This document shows positions 7,937-17,663 of a DNA stretch of 64,000 bases, piece after piece. Both the position numbers and the translations under genes were made by a program. Source of the DNA: Verrucomicrobiota bacterium (GTDB taxonomy: Bacteria > Verrucomicrobiota > Verrucomicrobiia > CAIQCK01). The notes below the pieces were generated by a model. It did not search any database, had not been told where the DNA came from, and was given only the letters and a program-made list of their open reading frames with translations. The DNA is taken from contig JACRJX010000040.1 in NCBI GenBank assembly GCA_016235595.1, positions 62,001 to 126,000 on the forward strand. The letters are read 5' to 3'. Position 1 is the first letter of the stretch. The number at the start of each line of letters is the position of its first letter.

Positions 7937-9114
7937 CGCGAGGAAGCGGTTTGTGATGGCGCGGAGACACGGACGGCTGCGCCCGCGGTGAGCGAGTCGG
8001 AAGGATTCAATATGACGCGGTCGGTCGGGCTGAGACCTTCGAGCACCTCGACGATCTTCCCGAAATCGCGGCCGAGCTTGATGCTGCGCAAGGACACCTT
8101 GCCGTCGGCGCCGACGAGGCCCACTTGCATGCCTTCGGCGCGGAACAGCAGCGCGTTGGACGGCAGCGTCAACGCGGCGACGGATTTGGCTTCGGTGAAC
8201 CGGACTTGTGCGTAACTGCCGGAGAGAAGCTCGCCGCGCGAGTTGTCGAGCGCCAACTCGGTGAGCAGCGTGCGCGAGTCCGCGTCCACCGCGCCGGCGG
8301 TGCGAACGACCTTCGCCAGGAACTTGCGGCCGGGCAATTCGGCGAACAACACCTCCGCGTTCTGGCCGAGCGCGATGGCGCGGGCGAGGGTTTGCGGCAC
8401 CGAGACGAACACACGCAGCGTCCCCGTCTGCGCCAGGCGAAACAGTTCGTGGCTGCCGGCGGCGGTAATGAGTTGGCCAATGTCAGTCTTGCGTGCCGTG
8501 ATGGTGCCGTCGAATGGCGCAAGCACGCGGGCGAAGCTCTTCAGGTTATCGAGACGGTGGACATTGGCGCGCTCGGCCTCGACGGCGGCGGCTTTGAGCG
8601 CGAGGTCGGCTTTCTTCTCAGCGGTTTCCTGTTCGCTGACGCTGGCGGTTTTCAACAGCTCCGTCCAGCGCGCGGCAGTGGTCTGGGCCAATGCGAGACC
8701 GGCTTCGGCGCGGGCCAGTTCGGCACGAGCGCGTGCAAGGTCCTGGTCGAGTTCGGGCGTATCAATCTCAGCGAGAAGTTGTCCCGCCTTGACCTGCGTG
8801 CCGATGTCCGCCAGCCACCGCTTGAGATACCCGCTGGCACGAGCGTAGATCGGCGCTTCGACTAAGGCTTTGACTTCGGCGGGCAGCGCAATGGCGGCTT
8901 CCGGCCTGCCTGGCGCAGGAGAGACAACGGTAACGGTCGGCGTCGCCATTTCGCGCGTTTCCAGCACCGTAATCTGGCGCGCGCGCAAGCGGGGCATGAT
9001 ACCGGCGAAGAACGCGACGACGACCAGAACCGCGACGACGAGGCCGAGCCGGCCAAGACGAAACCGCGGTGACGGATGCGGCGCCGGCGAGTGACTATCG
9101 AGAGGTGGGTTCAT
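7933..9114 (-). CDS. RND efflux periplasmic adaptor (membrane fusion protein)
   Basis: This 393-residue protein has one N-terminal membrane anchor (about 23-43, GLVVAVLVVVAFFAGIM). It then shows the lipoyl half-motifs and coiled hairpin (ARASGYLKRWLADIGTQVKA, then a helix with repeated ARAELARAEAGLALAQ) and the beta-barrel and membrane-proximal domains. This is the HlyD/AcrA layout linking the inner-membrane permease to the outer-membrane duct. It lies 42 nt downstream of the permease gene and overlaps the next gene by 4 nt. Confidence 0.92.
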   Translation of the reverse strand: MNPPLDSHSPAPHPSPRFRLGRLGLVVAVLVVVAFFAGIMPRLRARQITVLETREMATPTVTVVSPAPGRPEAAIALPAEVKALVEAPIYARASGYLKRWLADIGTQVKAGQLLAEIDTPELDQDLARARAELARAEAGLALAQTTAARWTELLKTASVSEQETAEKKADLALKAAAVEAERANVHRLDNLKSFARVLAPFDGTITARKTDIGQLITAAGSHELFRLAQTGTLRVFVSVPQTLARAIALGQNAEVLFAELPGRKFLAKVVRTAGAVDADSRTLLTELALDNSRGELLSGSYAQVRFTEAKSVAALTLPSNALLFRAEGMQVGLVGADGKVSLRSIKLGRDFGKIVEVLEGLSPTDRVILNPSDSLTAGAAVRVSAPSQTASSR

Positions 9115-9156
9115 GGTTGTTGTGGCGCGCGCTTTTTCGATAGAGCGATTTCCATG

Positions 9157-12100
9157 TTACACAGAGGAAGGGTTGTTGGCCACACCTGGCGTAAGCGGAG
9201 CAGCGGACTCGTGCTGCCGGGATGTGACGGGCGAGCGGCGGTGCATGAAGCTGAAGACGGCTGGAACGAACAGCAAGGTTGCAATGGTGGCCACGATGAG
9301 CCCGCCAATGACCGCGCGGCCGAGCGGCGCGTTTTGTTCACCGCCCTCGCCAAGGCCGAGGCTCATGGGCAGCATGCCGATGATCATCGCCATTGCCGTC
9401 ATCAACACCGGTCTCATGCGGCCCACGCCGGATTCCAGCGCGGCGCCGATGGAATCCAAACCGCGATGCAGCATGTTGCGCGCAAAACTGACAACGAGCA
9501 CTGAATTGGCAGTGGCGACGCCGAGGCTCATAATCGCGCCCATTAACGCCGGCACGCTGAGCGTGGTCTGCGAAAGGAACAATCCCCAGATGACGCCCGC
9601 GAGCGCGCCAGGCAGCGCTGTGATAATGATGAAGGGGTCGAGCCAGCTCTGGAAATTGACAACGAGCAGCAGGTAGATGAGCGCAATCGCCATCAGCAGA
9701 CCGACACCGAGACCCACGTAACTCGTGCGCATCGTGTCGGCTTGGCCACGCAGCGTAATGTAATGGCCGCGCGGCAAATCCTTCTTCGCCTCCTCGACCA
9801 GCGGCTCGATGTCGCGCAACACGTTGCCGAGGTCACGCCCACTGACACCACCAAAAACGTCGGTGACCGGCGCGGAATCATAGTGCGAAACCACTGGCAC
9901 GCTGGCAGTGCGTTCGAGGGTGGCGAGGTTGGCAAGAATCTGACCGTTGCCCAGACCGGGTTGACCGGTGCCGATGGGCATGGCTTGAAGCTGCTCAAGC
10001 GAGCCGATGGCGTGTTCCGGAACACGGAAGTTGATGAGGTATTGGATTCCGTTGCTGCGGTTCAGCCAGTAGGTAGGCTGGACCTGGCCGGTGCCGCTGA
10101 GGCTGAGCAGGACCGAGTTGGAAACGTCCCGCTCCGTAAGGCCCACGTCAGCGGCCTTCGTGCGGTCCACCATGATGCGCAGCGAGGGCAAGTCGGCGGG
10201 CTGCTGCACGCGCACGTCCACAACCCCTGCGACGTGGCGGATCTTCTCGGCGAGCGCCGCGGCGATGCGGCGGTTCGCGGCCTGATCGCGGCCCGCGATC
10301 TGCACGTCGAACGGAGCGGGCAGGCCGAAATTGAGCGTCTGGCTGACAATGTCCGCCGGCAGAAAGTAAAACAACGTGCCAGGGAACTCGCGGTTGAGCC
10401 GGGCACGGAGTCGGCGCACGTAGTCGTCGGTGGGCGCATGACCGTGTTTGAGAGAGACAAGAATATCCGCGTCGGCGACGCCGATGACACCGCTGTTGCC
10501 GTAGGTCAGGTTGATGCCGGAATTGTTGATGCCGATGTTGTCGAGAACGCCATGCAATTCCTTCGCAGGCACCACTTCACGGATGACCTCCTCGACCTGG
10601 TCCACCAGCCGCGCGGTTTCCTCGATGCGCGTGCCGCTGCGCGCGCGCAGGTGGAGCTGGAAGGTTCCGGCATCCACCGACGGAAAGAAATTCTCGCCGA
10701 GCTGCGTCACCAGCAGCCATGAACCGACGCAGAAGAGCAAAAAGACACCGCAGAACGGGCCGCGTTTCCCCAGACAGGTCGCCAGCAGCACGCGGTAGCG
10801 TTCGCGAAAGTGAAGGAACGCGCGCTCGAAGCGAAGCTGGATGCGCATGAACGGCCGCATCCAAAACGGCCCGTGGTGATGGTCGGCGTGCGTGCCGTGG
10901 AGTTCCACGCCGCGGTAGAACCACATCACCAGTGTCGGCACCAGCGTGCGTGAGATGATGTAGCTGGCGATCATGGCAAAGACGACCGCCTTGGCCAAAG
11001 GAACGAAGAGATACTGTGCGACGCCGGTCAGGAAGAACATCGGAACGAACACGATGCAGATGCAGAGCGTGGAAACAAAGGCAGGCAACACAATTTCCCG
11101 CGAGCCGATGATGATGGCATCTTCCAGCGCAATACCCGCGGTCATATGGCGGTGGATGTTCTCAATCGTCACCGTGGCGTCGTCCACAAGGACACCGACG
11201 GCCAGCGCCAGACCGCCCAGCGTCATGAGATTGATCGTCTCACCCAGCGCGTGGAGCGCGGCGATGGAACTGAGCACCGACAGCGGGATCGAGAGCGCGA
11301 TGATGAGCGTGCTGCGCCACGAGCCAAGAAAGAGCAGGATCATCACCGCCGTCAGCGCGGCGGCAATAATGCCTTCGCGCAGCACATCGTTGATCGCAGC
11401 GCGGACGAACAGGGACTGGTCGGCAAACTCCTTGGCGTCAATCTCCGGCGGCAGCCCGCTGAGAATGCGCGGCATGACCGCCTTGACGCTGCGAACCACG
11501 GCCAAGGTCGAGGAGACGCCGGTTTTATAGACCGTCAATAACGCGCCGCGAATACCGTCCTGGCGGACGATGTTTCGCTGCGGCAGGTAGCCGTCGCGAA
11601 CCTGAGCCACGTCGCGCAGATAGATCGTCGCGCCGCCAACGGTCTTCACAGGCAGATCGTTGAGTTCGTCCAACACCCGCGGACTGGAGTTGAGTTCGAT
11701 GTTATATTCGGTGGCGCCGATCTTTGCCGTGCCGCTGGGGAGGATGAGGTTTTGGGTGTTAATGGCGTCCACCACGTCCTGCGCGGAAAGGTTCTTCGCC
11801 TTGAGCGCGGTGAGGTCGAGGTCTACGGCCACGAGGCGCGTCTTGCCACCGTAAGGCCACGGGACCGACGCGCCGGGCACCACCGACAGGCCCACGCGAA
11901 TCTGGTTCTGCGCGAAGTCAAAAAGCTCCTGCTCAGAAAGTTTCTTGCTGGTGAAGCTGTATTGGAACACCGGCACCGTGGAGGCGCTGTAACGGATCAC
12001 CAGCGGCGGCGTCTGGCCCGGCGGCATGACGCGCAACAAGGTCTGACAGATGGCCGTGACCTGTGCCACACCTGCGTCCACCGGCGTGCCGGGCTGGAGG

Positions 12101-12384
12101 AATATCTTGATGACGCCGAGGCCGTTGTAGGAGTTGGACTCGATGTGCTCGATGTCGTTGACCGTGGTAGCCAGCGAGCGTTCGCAGATATAAACGATGC
12201 GCTGTTCGACCTCCCTGGCGTCGAGGCCGCTGTATTGATAGACGACGCTGACCACCGGGATGTCAATGGAAGGGAAGATGTCTGTGGGCATGCGCATCAG
12301 GATGAACGGCGTCAGCAGCAGCAGCAGAATCGCCGCCACCACAAACGTGTAGGGCCTGCGCAAAGCTAGTTCGACAATCCACAT
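9157..12384 (-). CDS. RND efflux permease, AcrB/HAE1-type
   Basis: This 1075-residue inner-membrane transporter has twelve predicted helices and two large periplasmic loops in tandem halves. The proton-relay pair is visible in TM4 (AVGVLVDDATVTIENI), and the C-terminal half carries SLGVATANSVLVVSFARN. It should export drugs, solvents or other toxic compounds by proton antiport, as first gene of the permease-adaptor-outer-membrane-factor operon. The cytoplasmic loop after TM6 is His-rich (ELHGTHADHHHGPFW). Absence of the Met/Glu metal-binding signatures of CusA argues against a dedicated metal exporter, but substrate is not resolved. The start is ATG at 12384 (MWIVELALRRPYTF), typical for the family. 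Confidence 0.93.
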   Translation of the reverse strand: MWIVELALRRPYTFVVAAILLLLLTPFILMRMPTDIFPSIDIPVVSVVYQYSGLDAREVEQRIVYICERSLATTVNDIEHIESNSYNGLGVIKIFLQPGTPVDAGVAQVTAICQTLLRVMPPGQTPPLVIRYSASTVPVFQYSFTSKKLSEQELFDFAQNQIRVGLSVVPGASVPWPYGGKTRLVAVDLDLTALKAKNLSAQDVVDAINTQNLILPSGTAKIGATEYNIELNSSPRVLDELNDLPVKTVGGATIYLRDVAQVRDGYLPQRNIVRQDGIRGALLTVYKTGVSSTLAVVRSVKAVMPRILSGLPPEIDAKEFADQSLFVRAAINDVLREGIIAAALTAVMILLFLGSWRSTLIIALSIPLSVLSSIAALHALGETINLMTLGGLALAVGVLVDDATVTIENIHRHMTAGIALEDAIIIGSREIVLPAFVSTLCICIVFVPMFFLTGVAQYLFVPLAKAVVFAMIASYIISRTLVPTLVMWFYRGVELHGTHADHHHGPFWMRPFMRIQLRFERAFLHFRERYRVLLATCLGKRGPFCGVFLLFCVGSWLLVTQLGENFFPSVDAGTFQLHLRARSGTRIEETARLVDQVEEVIREVVPAKELHGVLDNIGINNSGINLTYGNSGVIGVADADILVSLKHGHAPTDDYVRRLRARLNREFPGTLFYFLPADIVSQTLNFGLPAPFDVQIAGRDQAANRRIAAALAEKIRHVAGVVDVRVQQPADLPSLRIMVDRTKAADVGLTERDVSNSVLLSLSGTGQVQPTYWLNRSNGIQYLINFRVPEHAIGSLEQLQAMPIGTGQPGLGNGQILANLATLERTASVPVVSHYDSAPVTDVFGGVSGRDLGNVLRDIEPLVEEAKKDLPRGHYITLRGQADTMRTSYVGLGVGLLMAIALIYLLLVVNFQSWLDPFIIITALPGALAGVIWGLFLSQTTLSVPALMGAIMSLGVATANSVLVVSFARNMLHRGLDSIGAALESGVGRMRPVLMTAMAMIIGMLPMSLGLGEGGEQNAPLGRAVIGGLIVATIATLLFVPAVFSFMHRRSPVTSRQHESAAPLTPGVANNPSSV

Positions 12385-12515
12385 ATCAGTTCAAATACAG
12401 TTCGCCGGGGCTCGTTGCCGGCCGTCGGCGTCCGGCGCTTATATCAGGTTCGGCGGATACTGCCAGTAGAAGTTTGCGTGGAAGAATAAGCGAGGGTGGG
12501 GGAGTGGGGTGAAAA

Positions 12516-13769
12516 TTACGGACCGGCAACGACGCGTACGTTCTCGGCGACGTAACGGTAGGAGTAGAGCCAGCCATTGGCGACATACCAGACATCCTTG
12601 CGGTTGGCGACGTGAGCCAGATGCTGCATCAACGTCGAGCCGCGCACGCCTTCCACGCCAGGCCGCGGGTCATAGATCACGCTGTTCAGGAAACGGTCGG
12701 GATGCCAGAGCGCATAGAAAATCCCACCCGCATCGTGGACACGATCAAAGCCCTCGTTCAACTCCGCGACATCGGCGGCGCAATAGCGCGCCCGCGGCTC
12801 GCGTCGCTGGAAGATGGTGTCGTAGCCCTTGGTATTCAGGCCGGCCACGCCATAGAAGTTGTACGTCTTGTTCCACGTCGCGTAACTGTTGCTCGTGGGA
12901 TTATCGAGCCAGTTGAAACCGCGCAGGAAGATAAACTCGCCCGCCGCGGTGCGCTGCTGGGTCTCGTCCCCATAGCCGAAGGTCAGGATGTATTCGAGTA
13001 CATACTGGCCGTAGGGAATCTTGCGGAGTCGCCGCAGGATGTCCTCGCGACAACCGAGGATTTCATTCTTGTAGCCGTGGATCAGGTAGCCGGCCTCCTT
13101 GGGATGCGTCCAAGCGTGGACGGCCGGTTCCCAACTGTAATCGCCCCTGTCCAGTTCCTGCTGCATGTTCCGCCAGATGGCTTCGCCGCCGGCGGCACGG
13201 CTGTTGATGGCAACCGAGAGAGGCAGATGGAAACTGCGGCAAACGTGCACCGACGCCTGGTAGTTGTCGGAGTTGTCATTCGTGACGCCGCGCCAAGGCG
13301 CGCCCGGATGCGCCCACGGGTTGCAGCCCCAGTTGTCGTTGGAAAGCGTGTAGGCCGACTTCCGCCCGTCGTAATACTTCGCCACCGACTCGAACTTCGC
13401 CGACCTGACGCCCGGGAACTTCAATCGGATGCTGTTGCCTTGTTTGAAGCCCACCGAGACATAAGCGCGTTTGGTTTGTGCGTCGAACCGCACGCACTCC
13501 ACACCGTTGAAGAAGTCGGTGGACTTCTTCTTCTGCAACGCCTTCCAGGCGCCGGATTCCCCGTCGCAGCGCAACACCCGCGCATCGCGCGGCAGATCGG
13601 ATAACTCGAACACATACGTCGCGGGATACTGGAATCCGAACTTCTTCTGCATCGCCGCGTCAATCGAGACCACGAACGTAGCCTCCGCCGCAGGCGGCGG
13701 GGCGCCCGCAGTGGAAATAGAAGCCATGCACAGCGCCAGAAGCAGAGAGAGAGCCGCGTATCGTTTCAT
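12516..13769 (-). CDS. Secreted polysaccharide-deacetylase-like protein
   Basis: This is an exported protein of about 417 residues. The start is ATG at 13769 (MKRYAALSLL), with AGGTGA 7 nt before it and a signal peptide ending near STAGA. A beta-rich N-terminal region (30-125, FELSDLPRDARVLRC) precedes a C-terminal region compatible with a NodB/deacetylase-like barrel (SNDNWGCNPWAHPGAP, EPAVHAWTHPKEAG, GGIFYALWHPDRF, with conserved Asp/His). The canonical deacetylase TFDD motif is not clean, so activity is uncertain. Its upstream region carries the same ~83-nt element as the toroid-protein gene at 17.6 kb, implying shared control. Alternative: an unclassified glycoside-hydrolase-like protein. 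Confidence 0.6.
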   Translation of the reverse strand: MKRYAALSLLLALCMASISTAGAPPPAAEATFVVSIDAAMQKKFGFQYPATYVFELSDLPRDARVLRCDGESGAWKALQKKKSTDFFNGVECVRFDAQTKRAYVSVGFKQGNSIRLKFPGVRSAKFESVAKYYDGRKSAYTLSNDNWGCNPWAHPGAPWRGVTNDNSDNYQASVHVCRSFHLPLSVAINSRAAGGEAIWRNMQQELDRGDYSWEPAVHAWTHPKEAGYLIHGYKNEILGCREDILRRLRKIPYGQYVLEYILTFGYGDETQQRTAAGEFIFLRGFNWLDNPTSNSYATWNKTYNFYGVAGLNTKGYDTIFQRREPRARYCAADVAELNEGFDRVHDAGGIFYALWHPDRFLNSVIYDPRPGVEGVRGSTLMQHLAHVANRKDVWYVANGWLYSYRYVAENVRVVAGP

Positions 13770-13799
13770 AGATGTCACCTGAGTCGCGCCAAACACAAA

Positions 13800-13830
13800 T
13801 GGATCGGGTTAAAGGGAATCGAACCCTCGT
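13800..13830 (-). other. tRNA 3'-end fragment (tRNA-Gly-like), possible attachment-site remnant
   Basis: On the minus strand this stretch reads as the T-arm and acceptor 3' side of a tRNA ending in TCCA. It shares a 19-nt identical run (13812-13830) with the complete tRNA-Gly at 21491-21564 and matches the outer 11-12 positions with two substitutions and one inserted base. No D-arm or anticodon arm lies upstream, so it is not a functional tRNA. It has the same orientation as the complete tRNA. Confidence 0.6.
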
Positions 13831-13847
13831 CATTTGCCATTCCATCA

Positions 13848-13930
13848 TGACTGGACTCCTCTTTTCAAACCACTTTGAGAGTCAGTCGGTGGCCGAGGTT
13901 GATGTTGACTGATCGTTTGGGTTTTGTCCA
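13848..13930 (-). promoter_or_regulatory. Upstream element, copy A (of two)
   Basis: This copy lies 79 nt upstream of the deacetylase-like gene start. It is nearly the same as copy B at 17664-17745. The best block (13898-13930 on the plus strand, containing GATGTTGACTGATCGTTTGG) differs at one position in about 33, and the 5' part (GGACTC, TCTTTTC, CCACTT, TTGAGAGT) is also shared. Position and conservation suggest a promoter plus operator or a conserved leader. Function not established. Confidence 0.55.
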
Positions 13931-14014
13931 CGGTTAGCGTAACGGTGTGCCACGAACTTCAACACTTGGGGCGCGGCATCGCTTTGCCGGTTCGGCGAGA
14001 ATGGTTGAGAGAAT

Positions 14015-15793
14015 TCACTTGGACGGAGCGCGCAGGGGAGGGCGGTACGCAGGCACTTTGTTCTTGAAGATGCCGGTACGCAAGGCCTCGACGAGCGGCT
14101 CGTTGAGCAACAGCACGGGATTGGCAGCCGTACCGTCGAGCGAATAGAAGTTCGAGCCTCGGGCCCCTTGGACCATGCACAGGCGATACTGGGTCAAGAT
14201 CGCCTCAAGGTCGCGCCGCGTGCAGCTATCGCCATCCTTGACTTTCGTGTAGATGCAAAGCCCCGGCAGAATTCGTTCCAAGCGGGGATCGACCGTCTTC
14301 CACTCCTGGAGCTGCTTGGCCAGCACGTTGTCTTTGGGCGTGTAGGCCATGGGGACCACATAGTCGACAATTCCCTCTCGAATCCATCCGGGCCAGTCCT
14401 GAAAGACACTGTCGGCTGAGGCCAGTGTCGCGAACACGGCCGCCGTGACCTGTGCGCCGGGCTTGGCACGCTTGGCGCGTTGGTAAACGTCGCGCACCAG
14501 TTCGGTCACGCCGGACTTCCGGTATTCAGCCCACTTGCTTCGCTTCAGGTTGATCTGTTCCAAGTCGATCTTGATGTCCTCGCACAACAAAAGGTCGCTG
14601 GTGCCAACGGGCTGGACGCTTTCCAGCCGGTTGATGTACTTGGCCGTCTTGCTCATCCCCAGCACGCGCTGGATGGAGGCGTTGCGGATGGCGTGAACCG
14701 GGCCGTCGATGACCACCAGAATTCCACCGGCGCGCACGAAACGCTCCAACGACTGGGCAAAATCGTCCGGGATCATGTAAACGCTGCCCAGCACTACCAG
14801 CGACCCAGGTGGCAGCGTGTCCAGGCGGTCTTCGCCGGTGATCACGGCGCCGTAACCAAGCTTGCGCAAGGCCTCGGCGGTCTCTGTGGTCTCCTTGCCG
14901 CCGTAGCGTAGGCGGTTCGGCGCGGTGTTCATGACGAAGACCTTGTCGCGCGGGGCATGCCACTGCCGCAAGGCCCGGCTCAAGGTTTCGGCGACGGGCG
15001 GCAGCGAAGATCGCAGGGCGTGCCAGTTGAACAAGAGGACGTGGCCCTTGTCCAACTCGTTGGTGGCCACCGCCGGCGTGCCATCGGAGAACTGGGCCAG
15101 AACCTTGGCGGTCGTGGGCCCGGCCACCGGATTGCCGGCGATCGTCGAGGCGAAAGGAAACGATGCGCGTTGGAGTTGCTCGATCGGTCCGCATCCGTAG
15201 CGTGAGGCGAACTCGGTCTGGCAATGCTTGCAGTAGCAGATCGCCGGCCCGTTGTAGCGGATGAAATCGAAGTGGATGCCGTCCAGATCATAGCGGGTGA
15301 GGGCCTCGATCATCAGATCGCTCTGAAACTTGCGGACCTCCGGCTTGCCCAAGTCATACCACAACGGTCCAGCCTCGCCGCCGCTCTGGACGACCCAATC
15401 GGGATGCCGGTCCAGCACGTGCAGAGGCGTCGGGTTGCCGTAGGCACCGTTGACGAACCAGGCGTGAACCTCGATCTGCCGGCGGTGGCACTCGCGAACC
15501 ATGTATTGCAACGGGTCGTAGCCCGGCTGTACGCCCTCGAGCATCGGACAGAGTTGGGTCTGAAAGGAGGCCTGCCCGCCCCAGTACCAGACCAAGAGGA
15601 ACACGGCATTGAAGTTGGCCCGTTGGAGCTTGTCTACGCAAGCGTCGGCCTCCGCCGGAGTCCGGATGAAATTGGCGTGCATCCAGATGCCGCGGAGCTG
15701 AGGCTCAGCCGCCAAACTCTCCCTGCAAATGCCAATCGCTAGCAGCAATAACATCAACGCCGAGAGTCGAAAACGAGTGCAGGTTTGCATCAT
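14015..15793 (-). CDS. Secreted GHL10 (DUF187)-type glycoside-hydrolase-like protein with inserted domain
   Basis: This is an exported protein of about 592 residues starting at 15793 (tandem ATGATG, AAGGA just upstream), with a signal peptide (LSALMLLLLAIG). The N-terminal half is a GHL10-like TIM barrel: LRGIWMHANFIRTPAEAD, IEVHAWFVNGAYGNP, and DLDGIHFDFIRYNG, the family's most recognisable motif. Between about residues 185 and 400 lies an insert that resembles a class-I-glutaminase-like/Rossmann module (GHVLLFNWHALRSS, GILVVIDGPVHAIR). The barrel then resumes (GIVDYVVPMAYTPKDN, RILPGLCIYTK). Known relatives act on bacterial or plant glycans but are poorly characterised. It lies 143 nt downstream of the toroid gene on the same strand and may share its transcript. 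Confidence 0.7.
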   Translation of the reverse strand: MMQTCTRFRLSALMLLLLAIGICRESLAAEPQLRGIWMHANFIRTPAEADACVDKLQRANFNAVFLLVWYWGGQASFQTQLCPMLEGVQPGYDPLQYMVRECHRRQIEVHAWFVNGAYGNPTPLHVLDRHPDWVVQSGGEAGPLWYDLGKPEVRKFQSDLMIEALTRYDLDGIHFDFIRYNGPAICYCKHCQTEFASRYGCGPIEQLQRASFPFASTIAGNPVAGPTTAKVLAQFSDGTPAVATNELDKGHVLLFNWHALRSSLPPVAETLSRALRQWHAPRDKVFVMNTAPNRLRYGGKETTETAEALRKLGYGAVITGEDRLDTLPPGSLVVLGSVYMIPDDFAQSLERFVRAGGILVVIDGPVHAIRNASIQRVLGMSKTAKYINRLESVQPVGTSDLLLCEDIKIDLEQINLKRSKWAEYRKSGVTELVRDVYQRAKRAKPGAQVTAAVFATLASADSVFQDWPGWIREGIVDYVVPMAYTPKDNVLAKQLQEWKTVDPRLERILPGLCIYTKVKDGDSCTRRDLEAILTQYRLCMVQGARGSNFYSLDGTAANPVLLLNEPLVEALRTGIFKNKVPAYRPPLRAPSK

Positions 15794-15936
15794 AGTGGTC
15801 CTTGAAGCAGATGGAGTCGCAATCCTTGGTGCCGGCACGGTAGTAGCGATAGGAGTGGATTCACAAGCCAAAAACACCCCGGAAAAAGCGATGGCAAGAC
15901 ATGATCTGCGGCAACTCGGTCGCGTCCTCGACCCGT

Positions 15937-17637
15937 TCACGGTCGCGCCTTGTCCGACTTGAGAAACACGACGCCTGGCTTGGTCAACTCGGCCAGCACC
16001 AGTCCGGCAAATCCGGTGGCCGTCGTGCTGTGCAGGCCCCACGGCATATCAGGATCGCAGAGGATGCCGATCCGGGCTGCAAAATCAGGAGTGCACAAGA
16101 AGACCGTCGCACGGCGCACGGCCTCGGCCACCTCGGGATCGTGTGCCATGCTGCGATTGTACTCGAGGAACACCAGCGGCATGGCCGCAGCCTTCGAGTT
16201 GGTCCAAGGATCGGCCGCCGGCCACCAGACCCCGCCGGCGCGCGCAGTCAACAACCCCTGCTCGCCCTTGATGTGCCAGGCATACACTTGGCGAATCCTG
16301 GTCTTGAGGGCCTCGTCGGCAGTCCAGTGCCACACCCAGAGGATTGCCTCGTGATAATAACAGATATCGCCAAAGTTCGTCACTCTGAGCACCTGTGTAC
16401 GGGCTTCTGCGTGGTGGTGATGGATGGGCCGTCCGTCGGGCTGCCAGTTGTCCAGGAGGAAGGCCGCGGCGCGCTCGGCAATCTTCAGGTACTTCGGCTC
16501 GCCCGTGATCGCGTGCAAGGCACAGAAACTCATGCCTTGGGTCCCAGTGGCCACACTGTAGGGCACAGTCATGTCCTTTCCAGACCATCGACCGTTGGTG
16601 AAGCCGCCCGAGGGCAATTGCCAGCGCGCGGCGTACTGGTCGCTGAATCGCCGGAGGGCGTCGCGGTAGGCCTTCTTGCGCACGTCGTCGACATAGGGAT
16701 ACGCGACAGCCAGGCAGGTGGAGATCGAGCCGACGTCCGCCGTGTTGGTCGTTCCATTCTGCGCGCGGTCGATTTCCTTTTTCGTCCGGTGGGCCACCGG
16801 CTTGTTGGAGAAACCTGACGACCAGGATCCGTTGGGAAGCTGCTCGCTGACCAGCTTGTCCAGAAGCCGCGTCACCGCGTCCAAATATTTCTTCTCCCCG
16901 AATATGTCGTAACCCGCCAGGAGCGCGCGTGCCGGATAGGCCGAACGATACCATTCCGCCGAATTCGGATTCAGCGATCCGCTCTCCATTTGGTGTGCCA
17001 CGAGCCAATCGCAGAAGAGCTTCAAGGCCTTGGCCGTATCGGGCCGGGCAGCGGCATCGATCTCGGCCAGCGTGGGAATCTTTTTGGACGGGCCCGGTGG
17101 AATCGCACGATGCGGGCCGCGTTGGCAGGGTCCTCGCACGATCATTGACGTCACGGCGAAGTTCGCGCCCTCTGCGAGCGGAACGATCTCGATCCGCAGT
17201 CGCTCGTCGGTCACTTCGGCTGGAAACACCTTGGTGACGAACTTGCCCTTGGCGGTTGTCAGTTTCTCCGCAATAGCCTGTCCTTGGGTCAGGATCTTGA
17301 ACGGGCCATGCGAGTAGTCGCGATCGCCAAAGGTGATCTCCACTTCGTAGCGGCCGTTGTCCAGCCCGATCGTCAACTCGGCACGTTCCCCCTGCACGAA
17401 ATCCCGGTTCAGCAGATCGTCGTCGCCTCGATCTCGCATGCCGAGCTTCCGTCCTTTCCAGAAGAACCGGTCGTCGGAGGACTTACTCTCGACAGGCAGA
17501 AATCCCTTGGCGCAGGTTGCGGCAGGACCGAAGTCAACCTGGTAAACAACGCCCGGTCGGTTGTCACCGCCCAAGGCCAACCAACCACTCCCTACGGTCA
17601 CAATCAGGAACACACACGTTGCCAGTTGTCGGGTCAT
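15937..17637 (-). CDS. Secreted alpha/alpha-toroid protein with N-terminal malectin-like domain
   Basis: This protein of about 566 residues starts at ATG 17637 (MTRQLATCVF), with a signal peptide and AAGGAG upstream. Residues ~30-175 form a beta-sandwich resembling malectin/CBM modules (VYQVDFGPAATCAKGF, then GRYEVEITFGDRDYSHGP). Residues ~195-555 form a helical toroid of the six-hairpin glycosidase or pectate-lyase PL10-like type, with repeated helix-pair motifs (YRSAYPARALLAGYDIFGEK, PSGGFTNGRW). It contains a natural His run (GRPIHHHHAEAR). Probably a carbohydrate-active enzyme or binding protein at the cell surface; no catalytic assignment is possible from sequence alone. Copy B of the repeated upstream element starts 27 nt before its start codon. 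Confidence 0.6.
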   Translation of the reverse strand: MTRQLATCVFLIVTVGSGWLALGGDNRPGVVYQVDFGPAATCAKGFLPVESKSSDDRFFWKGRKLGMRDRGDDDLLNRDFVQGERAELTIGLDNGRYEVEITFGDRDYSHGPFKILTQGQAIAEKLTTAKGKFVTKVFPAEVTDERLRIEIVPLAEGANFAVTSMIVRGPCQRGPHRAIPPGPSKKIPTLAEIDAAARPDTAKALKLFCDWLVAHQMESGSLNPNSAEWYRSAYPARALLAGYDIFGEKKYLDAVTRLLDKLVSEQLPNGSWSSGFSNKPVAHRTKKEIDRAQNGTTNTADVGSISTCLAVAYPYVDDVRKKAYRDALRRFSDQYAARWQLPSGGFTNGRWSGKDMTVPYSVATGTQGMSFCALHAITGEPKYLKIAERAAAFLLDNWQPDGRPIHHHHAEARTQVLRVTNFGDICYYHEAILWVWHWTADEALKTRIRQVYAWHIKGEQGLLTARAGGVWWPAADPWTNSKAAAMPLVFLEYNRSMAHDPEVAEAVRRATVFLCTPDFAARIGILCDPDMPWGLHSTTATGFAGLVLAELTKPGVVFLKSDKARP

Positions 17638-17663
17638 GGAGAAACTCCTTGCAGATAACAATG

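Noticed and set aside
13800..13830. A complete second tRNA-Gly gene
   Set aside because: Only the T-arm and acceptor 3' side are present. No D-arm or anticodon arm precedes it.
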